DNA of 64,000 nt from Flectonema sp. DT1601 (Eukaryota; Euglenozoa; Diplonemea; Diplonemida; Diplonemidae): assembly GCA_964019425.1 (NCBI GenBank), contig OZ025820.1, positions 124,001 to 188,000 on the forward strand. The letters are read 5' to 3'. Below are positions 33,874 to 45,021 of this stretch, one piece after another (the stretch's first letter is position 1; every line of letters begins with the position of its first letter). The notes under the pieces are model-generated. The model was given only the letters and a program-made list of their open reading frames with translations, had not been told where the DNA came from and ran no database searches. The position numbers were made by a program, and so were the translations under genes.

Positions 33874-36800
33874 AGACCATTTATAATTAACAATTAACAA
33901 TTAACCTGATTAACGTTATGATCTGACGGACATAAACATATCGATAAAATAATACAAACAAAAACGAACAATAAATAATAAATAAGCTAAAAAACTAAAT
34001 AAACAAAGTGATGTGAAAGTAAGGAAAAAGAGAATTACAAAGGGGTGGAGTCACCGTGAACGTCATCAGCAGAACATCTCCTTCGATTGTAACGATATCT
34101 TGATGGAGGGGTTCGTTTTTTCAGAGTTGAACGCTCAGACTTTCTCGGCGGAGTTTCATTTTCCTCATGTTCTTCTGTGTCTGGCGGACTCAAACCTTCT
34201 GCCCATGAAGCTAATTGGAACTTCAGGGCCGCAATTTGAGACCGTGCCAAGGCGAGTTGAGCATTTAAATCGCTCGCCAGTCCCGTTAACATCATGGATT
34301 GCTCAAGCTGCTCTGCGTGAGTTGTACACCGTTGGTGATTCAGCTCCGAGAGGCGAAGTTGGGCATCCAGAAGTTGTTCTGAGAGCTCTGCCGCTTTCTC
34401 GTTTGTTTCGAGAGAGTCATCTACTGCTCGACAGTAATTCTCGAGTAAGTCAATCCTACCCTCGGACCATTGTCTCGCAATAGGTGTATTCTCTTTAACG
34501 GAGATAACGTGACTCTCTTGTCGTAAAATCTTGGTCGGCGTGCGGTCGAGAGCTTCACTCTGCGGCATTGTCGGAGGAATTGAAGCTAGAGGACAAAGAG
34601 GGGTGATATAATTAAGGGTAGGGATAAGGGGTTTAATAAGAGGAGTAAAAAGACTACTCGTAGTTGTAAAGAGCGAGAGGTAGTTCTTTGCTATCTTCAT
34701 CATAGCAACAGATTCATACAGAACGGGGGTTCGGGGGGAAACTTGTTGACTAAAGTGGGTCATACGGGGACGCGCGGCACGCAAACTCTCGACCTCCTGT
34801 TGAGTATAGAAAAGTCTTATTTTACTTTCTCTTTCCTCATTACATTTGGTCTCCAATTCGTTCGACAGAAGAACAAACCTTTGATGGTAATTAAAGAGCG
34901 CCATTTCCGATAGGTCTGCTCTCTGAGTCAGATTTGCGAGCTCACGTTTCCTGTAATCTTCCACTAAGTCATATTGTCGAACTAGTGCAGAAAGAGAAGT
35001 CTTCGATTCATCGCGTTCTGCTGTTAACCGTTGAATTACTCCTTCCAGAAGTTCATATTCTTTTCTATCTTTTTCAATAATTAAAACAGGGGGCGCAGGA
35101 GGAAGTGAGGATGGATCCTGGTTGGTAGCTTTGATCTCAACAGGTAATCCATTTAGTAACTGCTTGTCTTTCTCGAGGGAGGCTGACATCGCATTAAAGT
35201 AAAATAAAAATAGAACATAAAAAATTCGTTCTTTCATTTGTTCTAATTCGTTTTCTAAAATCTGGCATTTCAAGGAAAGTTTCAGCCTTAATTTTCCTTC
35301 TTTTTTTTTGTACAAGGGGGTTTGAGAACCCATGTCAGATTGAGTTCTTATCACTATAGCGAAATCAGCAGGAAGTGTTTGCGATCCCGTTGACATGAGT
35401 TCAGGTGGGGGAGTCTGGAAAGAGATGGAAGAAATAGAAGAGAATGACAAGGAGAGTCCAGTGAGCTCATCCTCATCTAACAAAACAGAAGGGGCCGGGG
35501 AGGAAGAACCATTGGCAATAAGTAGAATAGAAAGAGCCGATGCGTAACAGGTTTGCCAGATAAAACATTTCTCAAGCCACGATCTTTCAATGGTGAGCTT
35601 TTCGATCGTTTTCAGTTTTGTTACTTTGTGGATTTTGACTTCTTCCACAGGGAAGATTTCTTTACCATCTTTTATAAAACTTGCAGTGGCAGGTTCTTCT
35701 TTAATGCTGCGCATTAGTGGTCTTGAATGCCACGTGGGGAGGTTCCTCGTCTGGAACAGAACATATGAGCACTGTCTGGCGATTCTGGTGCATTCACAAA
35801 ATAAAGCTTTTGTTGGTGCTAAAGGTGAACCGATGTGACGTGTCCAGATGTTCAGCTGGTCCATGCAGATGTTTCCTCGTACGCCAACTTCAATAGTAAA
35901 AATGTTACAGTCGAAGCCATTAGCGATGATCGAGTCTCTTAGCTTTAGGTATTTCTTTTCCTTTAAGACATGAGAGGTTTCGAAACGATCTTCATTTGGA
36001 CACGTCAGCTCCAGAATCAGTGCTCTTTTCGCAAAAAAAGAATAAATAAAAATGTCTGGTCTTAGAGAGGACGAGACATGGCACACTTCAAGAGGAACAA
36101 TTAGGCGGTTATCACCGACATCGTCGAGGATGACCCAATCATTCGCTAGTGAAAGTTCGCCTGTCTCTTTAGAAATTCTTTCTAGGGGTTTATTTTCCCC
36201 TGTTTTTAAAAAAGTTTGAGAGGGAGGCGGGAGGTTTTCTTTTCTTTTGTTGGCTTTTATTATCAACTCTTCCAAGAAGATAACAATGCGTTTTAGAACG
36301 CTGTCGTGACGCCACGTGAACCTCCCTTGTGTTAAAGAGACAGGACAGCCTGTTAAGACATGCCTGAGGGTAGGATTCACTTTGCCACACAAAACACAAT
36401 TTTTGTCCACATTGGTGATGTTCCACCTCTTTAAATTATCTTGTGAGGGGAGGGTGTTTGTAACCGCTTTCAGTTGAAATGAGATATAGGCAGGATTTCC
36501 CTCCCTAAGTACCTTATTCCAGGTGAAGTCGTTTATCATACATTTAGACCACTCCTTCCACTGACCTTGGACTTGTAATTTATTCAAAGAGTTCAGTAGT
36601 TCATCTGTGGCTTCCACTTCAAAACGCTTAAGGAGATCGGGGCGAGTAGTACGTAGATCGCGCAATCGGTGACCAAGACCAGCTGATTGCTTTGCAAGAG
36701 AACGGTAAGAAAAAAACTTAATAAGGCGCTCCCACTCAGCAGAAGCTGAAAACTTTTTCGACCAGTTGGACGATTTCTCCATAATAACATTGTAGACACC

Positions 36801-39605
36801 GTGCATGTCAGAGTCCTGTGAGGATCTGAGGATGTCTAGTTTAATTGATTGCGCTTGTTTATATAGCGTCTCAACTCTTTTGTGTCTGAGACCAACAGTG
36901 TTCTTTGAACCGGTAAAAAGGATGACTGTGTTCGCAGAGCGGACAAATCCCCACCATTTCTTCAAAAAAGGTTTAATAATTTTGTCCATTTTTTTGGCAA
37001 AAGGGAGAGATAAGTCATGGATCATTAAACTCCATGTTAACCTTGACAATAACAAGTGTTGGACAGACCAAGCCTTCTGAGACCCATATAGTGGCATGGC
37101 GTCGACTTTTTTTAAAAAATTCCTGGTAAAAGTGGTCAGGCGCTCTCGCAATTTCTGTTCTTTGGCGTTCGGCTCAAACCAACGCCCGAGGTATTTGAAC
37201 TCTCCAGCTTCCTGGAGATTCGTAATCGGAACATTGTTAATCTTCAGGTCCGGGTTAGCTGGTTTCCCTTGTACAAAGCTGTGGGCAATGCATTTCTGGG
37301 GTTTCGCTTTGATACCACGAGACCAGGAAAGAAACTGTTCGAGCGACTTGATTAGCAATTTTGCCCCCGCCTTTGATGACGTGGTAAGTTGTAAATCATC
37401 AGCAAAAGCTGCAACTAATAGTTGGAGGGATTTATTGTTAAACTCGTAGGCTTCCTGTTGATGAACTGCTAAGGAAAAGAGCAGTAGTTGGAATACCAAA
37501 TTAAAAAGGGTTGGGGAGGAAACGCAGCCTTGAAAGACACCAACTTCAAAAGGGATAGTGGGCGTCAGGCCTTCTCCAACTCTGATTTGGACGCGCATGG
37601 AGGAATAATACCTTTTATAGAAACCGATTATTCTTTCGTGAATTCCGAAATATTTTAAAGCAAAGAAAATTAATTGATGTTTGACTGATCCGAAAGCATC
37701 TGCCAAATCCACCCAGACAATTGTTAGGTTTTTCCGGAGAGCTTTCACTTCTTTAAAAATCTCTGAGGTGATCGTGGCATGTTCGATACACCCAGAGACA
37801 CCTTTCCTAAAGCCTTTTTGAAAATTAAATTTAGAGAGAGTGTGGTTTGCGACGGCTTCCTGAATGACCGTATTAAAAATTTTCCCGTCGCAGTTGCCCA
37901 CAGCTATCGGTCTCGTTTTCGAGATGTCTTTCCCATCGGAGTTGGGCTTTGGGAGCATTGTTACAAATGCTAAGCCCCAACTATCCGGATAGGCCTTGAG
38001 TTCGAAAATTCTCTTTAATACCTTGTAAAGTGCTTCCATAAAAGTTGGGACCTTTTTCCATACAACATAAGGTATGCAATTGGGACCAGGGGCACATTTG
38101 TTTTTTTTCTTTGATAAGAGAATACCAAACTGTTCGAAGCTCGGGAACTGGATATCATCCATTGTCTTGTAGTCAGACTTAGGTAAAAAAGAGGGATGGG
38201 TGAAATCAGTTTTTTTTTTTTCATTGTCACAATAATTGTTTTTAAAATGTTCAATTATTTTTTCCTCTGGAATATCAAGGGAGGGGGGTTGAGGATCTTC
38301 TTTTTGGAGTTCTTCTTTTATGGCAGTAAACGGATTTTGACGAAATTTATCTTGTAATTTTTTGAATAAATTTTTCTTTTCTAAATTCCGATACATTCGG
38401 AAAATCCTTTTCATTCTCGTTCTTGCCTCTTTCCATTTGACAGCGTTCTCTATAGAAGGCCCAGATTTGCGGAGCTCCTGTCTTAGCTGTTTCATTTCCA
38501 GACGACATTCAAGTTTTTCTTGGTCGAGGATGACCTCTTCCCTTGATTTCTGTTTGCGGGGTAAATTCCGCTTTGTTTCTTCAAAGAAACTGCTACAAAT
38601 TTGATAAACCGTTTTGAGTAGTTTATCAAGTTGGTCGGCAGGTTTTAAAGAGTTTTCTGTTTCGACGGTGAAAGTTTGGAGTTTTTCTGTAGCAGAAACG
38701 TCGATGTCCTTCCATTCAGTTCCAAAAGATCGGAATTTGAGACGAGACGGGTGTAACGGGGTAAAAGTGGGTGTTGTAGAGTTACAAGGAACGAAAGCTG
38801 TTTGTGAAGTTTTAAAATCTACAGATTCTCCTACAAAGGGAGGTTCCAGGTCTGAATTATTCCCTGTGAGGGGAGACAGAGGTGTACCTTTACATGTACC
38901 GTTAGCACAGTGTTTCGCTCTCGTAGCGATACTTTTGAAAAGCTTACCACATTCTGGACAAGGTAAGTGGTAACAATCTTTAACTTGGGAGTGGGTAGAT
39001 GGGGGAAAACGTGACTTATAGTCCTTAAATTCTTTACTAAACTTACAGTTACGTCTAAAATGCGCAACTGGACCTTTGAGGTATGTCTCAAAACATAAAG
39101 GACATTTGGCTACTAAAGTTTTATCCCCATCCAGAGCCGATCTCGAAATAGCCTCTTGTAAAGCCTCGGGGGCTGGGTTGGCTGAGAGATGGTTGCCAGT
39201 ATCTTTATGACACCGCCGGCCCGGTGTTTCTTTTTTTTTTTGTTGTGAAGTAGCAATAATAAAAAAAAAAAAAAAATAGAAAAGAGAATGGCTCAGAAAC
39301 AATATCGATGAGTTAAGATCTTTTTTTTTAAACTAATTCTTTTTTTTTTAATTTCGGGCAGCTAACCCTAGAGTTTTTTTTTGGTAAATACTGTTTAAAG
39401 GAAAACGAGCTACGCTCTAAAACAGAAAAATCGGAGTAACTACTTGTTTATAATATATATTTTGATAAATAATGTGGTTGGCAAATGAATGCCGAAGAGG
39501 CAACTTGAGAAAAGCAATTGGATGAGAAGAAACATTGGGTCTTATAAAGCAAAGGAGATAGAGGGGCCTAAAAAGACCGCAGAGTGGATAGCTCCACAAA
39601 AGGCT
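33874..39605 (-). mobile_element. RLE-type LINE, copy A (full coding region)
   Basis: A non-LTR retrotransposon on the minus strand. The 3' terminus is placed at aatggtct because a sister fragment at 14976 ends at the same base. The 3' UTR (33874-34034) carries three ttaattgt-type repeats. Upstream of the ORF, about 300 bp (39303-39605) precede the next unit's F3 and may contain the promoter. No poly(A) tail lies at the 3' end, as is usual for R2-group elements. Flanks are the same in all three units, so target-site duplications cannot be read. Confidence 0.88.
34035..39302 (-). CDS. LINE polyprotein: zinc fingers, RT, CCHC, restriction-like endonuclease, coiled-coil extension (copy A)
   Basis: 1755 residues, uninterrupted. 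Two zinc-finger-like motifs bind DNA in related elements: C67-X2-C70 with H81/C86, and C115-X2-C118 with H131/C137. RT spans about 400-760: CAPGPNCIPYVVWKK, LPKPNSDGKDISKTRPIAVG, FQKGFRKGVSGCIEH, motif A VWVDLADAFGSVKH, motif B FQGCVSSPTLFNLVF, motif C FADDLQL (633-639) and FKYLGRWFE. A knuckle follows: C969-X2-C972-X8-H981-X4-C986. The restriction-like endonuclease has RPD (1081-1083), ELTCPNE (1098-1104) and KKYLKL (1116-1121). This order marks the R2/R4/NeSL/Hero/Utopia group; the clade is not resolved. Residues 1200-1755 are extra: low complexity, then coiled coils (about 1335-1380, 1405-1510, 1610-1700) and a basic RRR end. The start is chosen because M1 is the only Met before the zinc fingers; the F-rich first 16 residues come from a T run. 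Confidence 0.95.
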   Translation of the reverse strand: MFLSHSLFYFFFFFIIATSQQKKKETPGRRCHKDTGNHLSANPAPEALQEAISRSALDGDKTLVAKCPLCFETYLKGPVAHFRRNCKFSKEFKDYKSRFPPSTHSQVKDCYHLPCPECGKLFKSIATRAKHCANGTCKGTPLSPLTGNNSDLEPPFVGESVDFKTSQTAFVPCNSTTPTFTPLHPSRLKFRSFGTEWKDIDVSATEKLQTFTVETENSLKPADQLDKLLKTVYQICSSFFEETKRNLPRKQKSREEVILDQEKLECRLEMKQLRQELRKSGPSIENAVKWKEARTRMKRIFRMYRNLEKKNLFKKLQDKFRQNPFTAIKEELQKEDPQPPSLDIPEEKIIEHFKNNYCDNEKKKTDFTHPSFLPKSDYKTMDDIQFPSFEQFGILLSKKKNKCAPGPNCIPYVVWKKVPTFMEALYKVLKRIFELKAYPDSWGLAFVTMLPKPNSDGKDISKTRPIAVGNCDGKIFNTVIQEAVANHTLSKFNFQKGFRKGVSGCIEHATITSEIFKEVKALRKNLTIVWVDLADAFGSVKHQLIFFALKYFGIHERIIGFYKRYYSSMRVQIRVGEGLTPTIPFEVGVFQGCVSSPTLFNLVFQLLLFSLAVHQQEAYEFNNKSLQLLVAAFADDLQLTTSSKAGAKLLIKSLEQFLSWSRGIKAKPQKCIAHSFVQGKPANPDLKINNVPITNLQEAGEFKYLGRWFEPNAKEQKLRERLTTFTRNFLKKVDAMPLYGSQKAWSVQHLLLSRLTWSLMIHDLSLPFAKKMDKIIKPFLKKWWGFVRSANTVILFTGSKNTVGLRHKRVETLYKQAQSIKLDILRSSQDSDMHGVYNVIMEKSSNWSKKFSASAEWERLIKFFSYRSLAKQSAGLGHRLRDLRTTRPDLLKRFEVEATDELLNSLNKLQVQGQWKEWSKCMINDFTWNKVLREGNPAYISFQLKAVTNTLPSQDNLKRWNITNVDKNCVLCGKVNPTLRHVLTGCPVSLTQGRFTWRHDSVLKRIVIFLEELIIKANKRKENLPPPSQTFLKTGENKPLERISKETGELSLANDWVILDDVGDNRLIVPLEVCHVSSSLRPDIFIYSFFAKRALILELTCPNEDRFETSHVLKEKKYLKLRDSIIANGFDCNIFTIEVGVRGNICMDQLNIWTRHIGSPLAPTKALFCECTRIARQCSYVLFQTRNLPTWHSRPLMRSIKEEPATASFIKDGKEIFPVEEVKIHKVTKLKTIEKLTIERSWLEKCFIWQTCYASALSILLIANGSSSPAPSVLLDEDELTGLSLSFSSISSISFQTPPPELMSTGSQTLPADFAIVIRTQSDMGSQTPLYKKKEGKLRLKLSLKCQILENELEQMKERIFYVLFLFYFNAMSASLEKDKQLLNGLPVEIKATNQDPSSLPPAPPVLIIEKDRKEYELLEGVIQRLTAERDESKTSLSALVRQYDLVEDYRKRELANLTQRADLSEMALFNYHQRFVLLSNELETKCNEERESKIRLFYTQQEVESLRAARPRMTHFSQQVSPRTPVLYESVAMMKIAKNYLSLFTTTSSLFTPLIKPLIPTLNYITPLCPLASIPPTMPQSEALDRTPTKILRQESHVISVKENTPIARQWSEGRIDLLENYCRAVDDSLETNEKAAELSEQLLDAQLRLSELNHQRCTTHAEQLEQSMMLTGLASDLNAQLALARSQIAALKFQLASWAEGLSPPDTEEHEENETPPRKSERSTLKKRTPPSRYRYNRRRCSADDVHGDSTPL

Positions 39606-39798
39606 GAATTCGATAGAGTGGGAAGTAACGGACTGGGAGCTTTTGGCTCCTGCCCTATTCCCGATGTAAACTTTCTTTTTATTTTTTTTTTTTTTTTTAA
39701 CAGGCCCAGAGGGCGACAATGACTGTTGCTGACCAAGGAATAATATTCAAATGAATTTTCGTTTCAAAGAAACGAACAGAATTAAGAGAGAGGCAGAG

Positions 39799-39829
<31 letters not shown>

Positions 39830-40012
39830 AAAAATATGAAGAGGAAATAATCAAACATGAAAAAAATAAAAAAAAAAAAAATAAAATATAAATAAAAAAC
39901 GTTGTATGAAAAAGGAAAAAAAAAAAAAAAAAAAAAAAAAAAAGACCAGAAAAGGAAAGAGAAAATGAAAAGGTATAATATTATTGTGGGGATATGAGGA
40001 TAGCAGGGAGAT

Positions 40013-40044
<32 letters not shown>

Positions 40045-40065
40045 ATTTATTATTTAAAAAAAGGA
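39606..40065 (+). repeat. F3 module at the head of LINE unit B
   Basis: Same as 29326-29784, but preceded by LINE copy A's 5' flank (ctccacaaaaggct) instead of 28S. This is the internal junction of the tandem array. Confidence 0.87.
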
Positions 40066-43000
40066 AACAATCAGTTTAGCGTCTCGATCGGGACGGAAAA
40101 TAGAAATTAATCGACATAGTCGATCGATAGAAAAAAAAACAATGATAACATTGTTTATTCATTTTTTTTTTTTTTTTTTTTTTTTTAAATCCTTTTAATT
40201 ATTTTAAAGAAAAAACAATCAGTTTAGCGTCTTGACCAGGACGGAAAATAGAAAGTGATCGACATAGTCGATCGATAAAAAAACAATGCTAACATTGTTT
40301 ATTCTTTTTTTTTTTTTTTTTTTAAATTCTTATTATTTATTTTTTAAAGAAAAAAAACGGAAAATAAAAATTAGTCGACAAAGTCGAACGATAAAAAAAA
40401 AAAAAAACAATGATAACATTGTTTATTCTTTTTTTTTTTTTTTTTTTTTTTTTATATTCTTTTTTTATTAATTTTGAAAAAAAAAAAAAACAATCAGTTT
40501 AGCGTCTTGACCAGGACGGAAAATAGAAAGTAATCGACATAGTCGATCGATAAAAAAAACAATGATAACATTGTTTAATCTTTTTTTTTTTAATTTTTTT
40601 TTTATTTATTTTTTAAAGAAAAAAAAACGGAAAATAGAAATTAGTCGACAAAGTCGAACGATAAAAAAACAATGATAACATTGTTTATTCTTTTTTTTTT
40701 TATTTTTTTTATATTTTTTTTTTTTATTTAATTTTGAAAAAAAAAAACAATCAGTTTAGCGTCTTGACCAGGACGGAAAATAGAAAGCGATCGACATAGT
40801 CGATCGATAAGAAAACAATGATAACATTGTTTATTCTTTTTATTATTTTAAATTCTTTTTATTTATTTTTTAAAGAAAAAAAACGGAAAATAGAAATTAG
40901 TCGACAGAGTCGAACGATAAAAAAAAACAATGATAACATTGTTTATTCTTTTTTTTGTATTTTTTTTATATTCTTTTTTATTAATTTTGAAAAAAAAAAA
41001 AAAACAATCAGTTTAGCGTCTTGACCAGGACGGAAAATAGAAAGTGATCGACATAGTCGATCGATAAAAAAAAAAAAAAAAACAATGATAATATTGTTTA
41101 TTCTTTTTTTTTTTTTTTTTTTTAAATTCTTTTTATTTATTTTTTAAAAAAAAAAAAAAATGGAAAATAGAAAATAGTCAACAAAGTCGAACGATAAAAA
41201 AAAACAATGATAACATTGTTTATTCTATTTTTTTATTTTTTTTTTTTTTCTATTCTTTTTTATTAATTTTGAAAAAAAAAAACAATCAGTTTAGCGTCTT
41301 GACCAGGACGGAAAATAGAAAGTAATCGACATAGTCGATCGATAAAAAAAAACAATGATAACATTGTTTATTCTTTTTTTTTTTTTTTAAATTCTTTTTA
41401 TTTATTTTTTAAAAAGAAAAAAAAGGAAAATAGAAATTAGTCAACAAAGTCGAACGATAAAAAAAAAAACAATGATAACATTGTTTATTCTTTTTTTTTT
41501 ATTTTTTTTATATTCTTTTTTATTAATTTTGAAAAAAAAAACAATCAGTTTAGCGTCTTGACCAGGACGGAAAATAGAAAGTGATCGACATAGTCGATCG
41601 ATAAAAAAACAATGATAACATTGTTTATTCTTTTTTTTTAATTTTTAAAGAAAAAAAAACGGAAAATAGAAATTAGTCGACAAAGTCGAACGATAAAAAA
41701 ACAATGATAACATTGTTTATTCTTTTTTTTATTTTTTTTTTTATATTCTTTTTTATTAATTTTGAAAAAAAAAAAAACAATCAGTTTAGCGTCTTGACCA
41801 GGACGGAAAATAGAAAGTAATCGACATAGTCGATCGATAAAAAAAACAATGATAACATTGTTTATTCTTTTTTTTTATTTTAAATTCTTTTTATTTATTT
41901 TTTAAAGAAAAAAACGGAAAATAGAAATTAGTCGACAAAGTCGAACGATAAAAAAACAATGATAACATTGTTTATTCTTTTTTTTTTAATTTTTTTATAT
42001 TCTTTTTTATTAATTTCGAAAAAAAAACAATCAGTTTAGCGTCTTGACCAGGACGGAAAATAGAAAGTGATCGACATAGTCGATCGATAAAAAAACAATG
42101 ATAACATTGTTTATTCTTTTTTTTTATTTTAAATTCTTTTTATTTATTTTTTAAAGAAGAGAAACGGAAAATAGAAATTAGTCGACAAAGTCGAACGATA
42201 AAAAAACAATGATAACATTGTTTATTCTTTTTTTTTAATTTTTTTATATTCTTTTTTTATTAATTTCGAAAAAAAAAACAATCAGTTTAGCGTCTTGACC
42301 AGGACGGAAAATAGAAAGTGATCGACATAGTCGATCGATAAAAAAACAATGATAACATTGTTTATTCTTTTTTTTTATTTTAAATTCTTTTTATTTATTT
42401 TTTAAAGAAAAGAAACGGAAAATAGAAATTAGTCGACAAAGTCGAACGATAAAAAAACAATGATAACATTGTTTATTCTTTTTTTTTTTTTTTTTTTTAT
42501 TTCTTTTTATTTATTAAAAAAAAAAACAATCAGTTTAGCGTCTTGACCAGGACGGAAAATAGAAAGTGATCGACATAGTCGATCGATAAAAAAAACAATG
42601 ATAACATTGTTTATTCTTTTTTTTTTATTTTAAATTCTTTTTATTTATTTTTTAAAGAAAAGAAACGGAAAATAGAAATTAGTCGACAAAGTCGAACGAT
42701 AAAAAAAACAATGATAACATTGTTTATTCTTTTTTTTTATTTTAAATTCTTTTTATTTATTTTTTGAAGAAAAGAAACGGAAAATAGAAATTAGTCGACA
42801 AAGTCGAACGATAAAAAAACAATGATAACATTGTTTATTCTTTTTTTTTATTTTAAATTCTTTTTATTTATTTTTTAAAGAAAAAAAAACGGAAAATAGA
42901 AATTAGTCGACAAAGTCGAACGATAAAAAAAACAATGATAACATTGTTTATTCTTTTTTTTTTATTTTATTTTTATATTCTTTTTTATTAATTTTGAAAA

Positions 43001-43755
43001 AAAAAAACAATCAGTTTAGCGTCTTGACCAGGACGGTAAATAGAAAGTAATCGACATAGTCGATCGATAAAAAAAACAATGATAACATTGTTTATTCTTT
43101 TTTTTTTTATTTTAAATTCTTTTTATTTATTTTTTAAAGAAAAGAAACGGAAAATAGAAATTAGTCGACAAAGTCGAACGATAAAAAAACAATGATAACA
43201 TTGTTTATTCTTTTTTTTTTTTTTTTTTTTATTTCTTTTTATTTATTAAAAAAAAAAAAACAATCAGTTTAGCGTCTTGACCAGGACGGAAAATAGAAAG
43301 TGATCGACATAGTCGATCGATAAAAAAAACAATGATAACATTGTTTATTCTTTTTTTTTATTTTAAATTCTTTTTATTTATTTTTTAAAGAAAAAAAAAC
43401 GGAAAATAGAAATTAGTCGACAAAGTCGAACGATAAAAAAACAATGATAACATTGTTTATTCTTTTTTTTATTTTTTTTTATATTCTTTTTTATTAGTTT
43501 TGAAAAAAAAAAAAACAATCAGTTTAGCGTCTTGACCAGGACGGAAAATAGAAAGTAATCGACATAGTCGATCGATAAAAAAAACAATGATAACATTGTT
43601 TATTCTTTTTTTTTTTTTTTTTAAATTCTTTTTATTTATTTTTAAAGAAAAAAACTGAAAATAGAAATTAGTCGACAAAGTCGAACGATAAAAAAAACAA
43701 TGATAACATTGTTTATTCTTTTTTTTTATTTTAAATTCTTTTTATTTATTTTTTA
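40066..43755 (+). repeat. S1 satellite array of LINE unit B (~3.7 kb)
   Basis: Starts like unit A's array but contains net 868 bp more. Part of the addition is a segment at about 41060-41560 with long A runs and the variant aacaatgataatattgtt; this variant also occurs at 62757 and 63027, right of the large element. Further reshuffled dimers occur at 42360-43000. Unit C has the same expanded form. Confidence 0.95.
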
Positions 43756-45021
43756 ACAGGAGTTAAGATCACTTACATGAGTTAACACAACACAGATACG
43801 AGAGTCGCAAACTGAGGTAACACTACCAATTCAACAAAAAATAATCAGGATCGGACACAAGGAGGAGAGTTCATTCTACCTCTCATTGTCCTTGCTGGTA
43901 TCTTAAGTGTCTTGGTATCTCTTGTGTGTCAGTATCTCGGAAGTGCTGGTATCTCGTTTGTGCGTTGGTATCTCTTGCGTGTTGGTATCTCTTGCACATA
44001 AAAAAAAAAAAATATTGAGTTAACATGATCAGTATTATTTAACATTAAAGACAGACCGGAACTATTTGAAAATAAAATGTAGATGGGAAACAGTGAAAAT
44101 TAAAATGAATGATAAAATTAAATGAGATTTATGCCATAACAGACCAGATAGAGAGTAATAAAGGGAAAAGGAAAACGGGAAGGGTTCATTCACTTAGTTA
44201 AAGTTAAGACCGATTAGTCAGTTTAAGGTCTTGACTAGGACCAACAAAAAAAAAAAAAAAATAAATAAATAAATAAATAACGATCAAGCTGAGCTGATCT
44301 TGTTTTTATTAAAATAAGGGGAGCGGGAGGGATGGGAGGAATAAAGGAAAAAAAAGAAAAGGTCGATCAATTGGGTCTGATCGTCGAGAAGAAGAAGACA
44401 ATTATTTTAAAGGTCGATCGGCATAGCCGATCGTTGAGAAAAAATAACCAGATATAAATACAATCAGTTTAAATTTAAAAAAAAAAAAAAAAAAAAAAAG
44501 ATTAACGATCAAGCTGAGCTGATCTTGTTTTTATTAAAATAAGGGGAGCGGGAGGGATGGAAGGAATAAAGGAAAAAAAAAAAAAGGTCGATCAATTGGA
44601 TCTGATCGTCGAGAAGAAGAAAACAATTATTTTAAAAAAATGATCGGTATAGCCGATCGTTGAGAAAAGAACAAATATAAATACAATCGGTTTTGGTGAT
44701 CGACGAGTGGAGCGATCACTTGACAAGAAGGAAAAAAGAAAGGACCGATTAATTGGGGCTTTGGTTGTATTCCCAAGGCATGTTTTTTTTTTTTTTTATT
44801 ATTCATTTACATTATTTTTTTTTTTTTTTTTAAATTAATAATCACATTTTGTTCAAAAATATTTCATATTAGAGTAAAAGAAAAAGAAAAAAAAAGAGAT
44901 AAGAGAAAAAAAAAAAAAAAAAAAACCATTGCTGGCCCCCTCACCACTCATAGAGGATGAGGAGGCCAGTAAGGCGTCACTCAAAAACTATGCCAAGCCT
45001 TGGGAACTTGGATTGGGGTTT
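43756..45021 (+). repeat. LINE unit B spacer
   Basis: Same content and order as the unit A spacer: ggtatctc minisatellite (43893-43999), M1-like stretch, diverged dyad monomers, T runs, and a ctggcc/ggccag hairpin at about 44932-44969. Confidence 0.8.

Noticed and set aside
34013-34483. 156-residue plus-strand frame in all three LINE units
   Set aside because: It lies antisense to the coiled-coil end of the LINE protein. It is a shadow of that frame.
39255-39302. Signal peptide at the LINE protein start (F-rich residues 1-16)
   Set aside because: The stretch is encoded by a T run. A secreted LINE protein makes no sense, and the true start may differ from the annotated Met.
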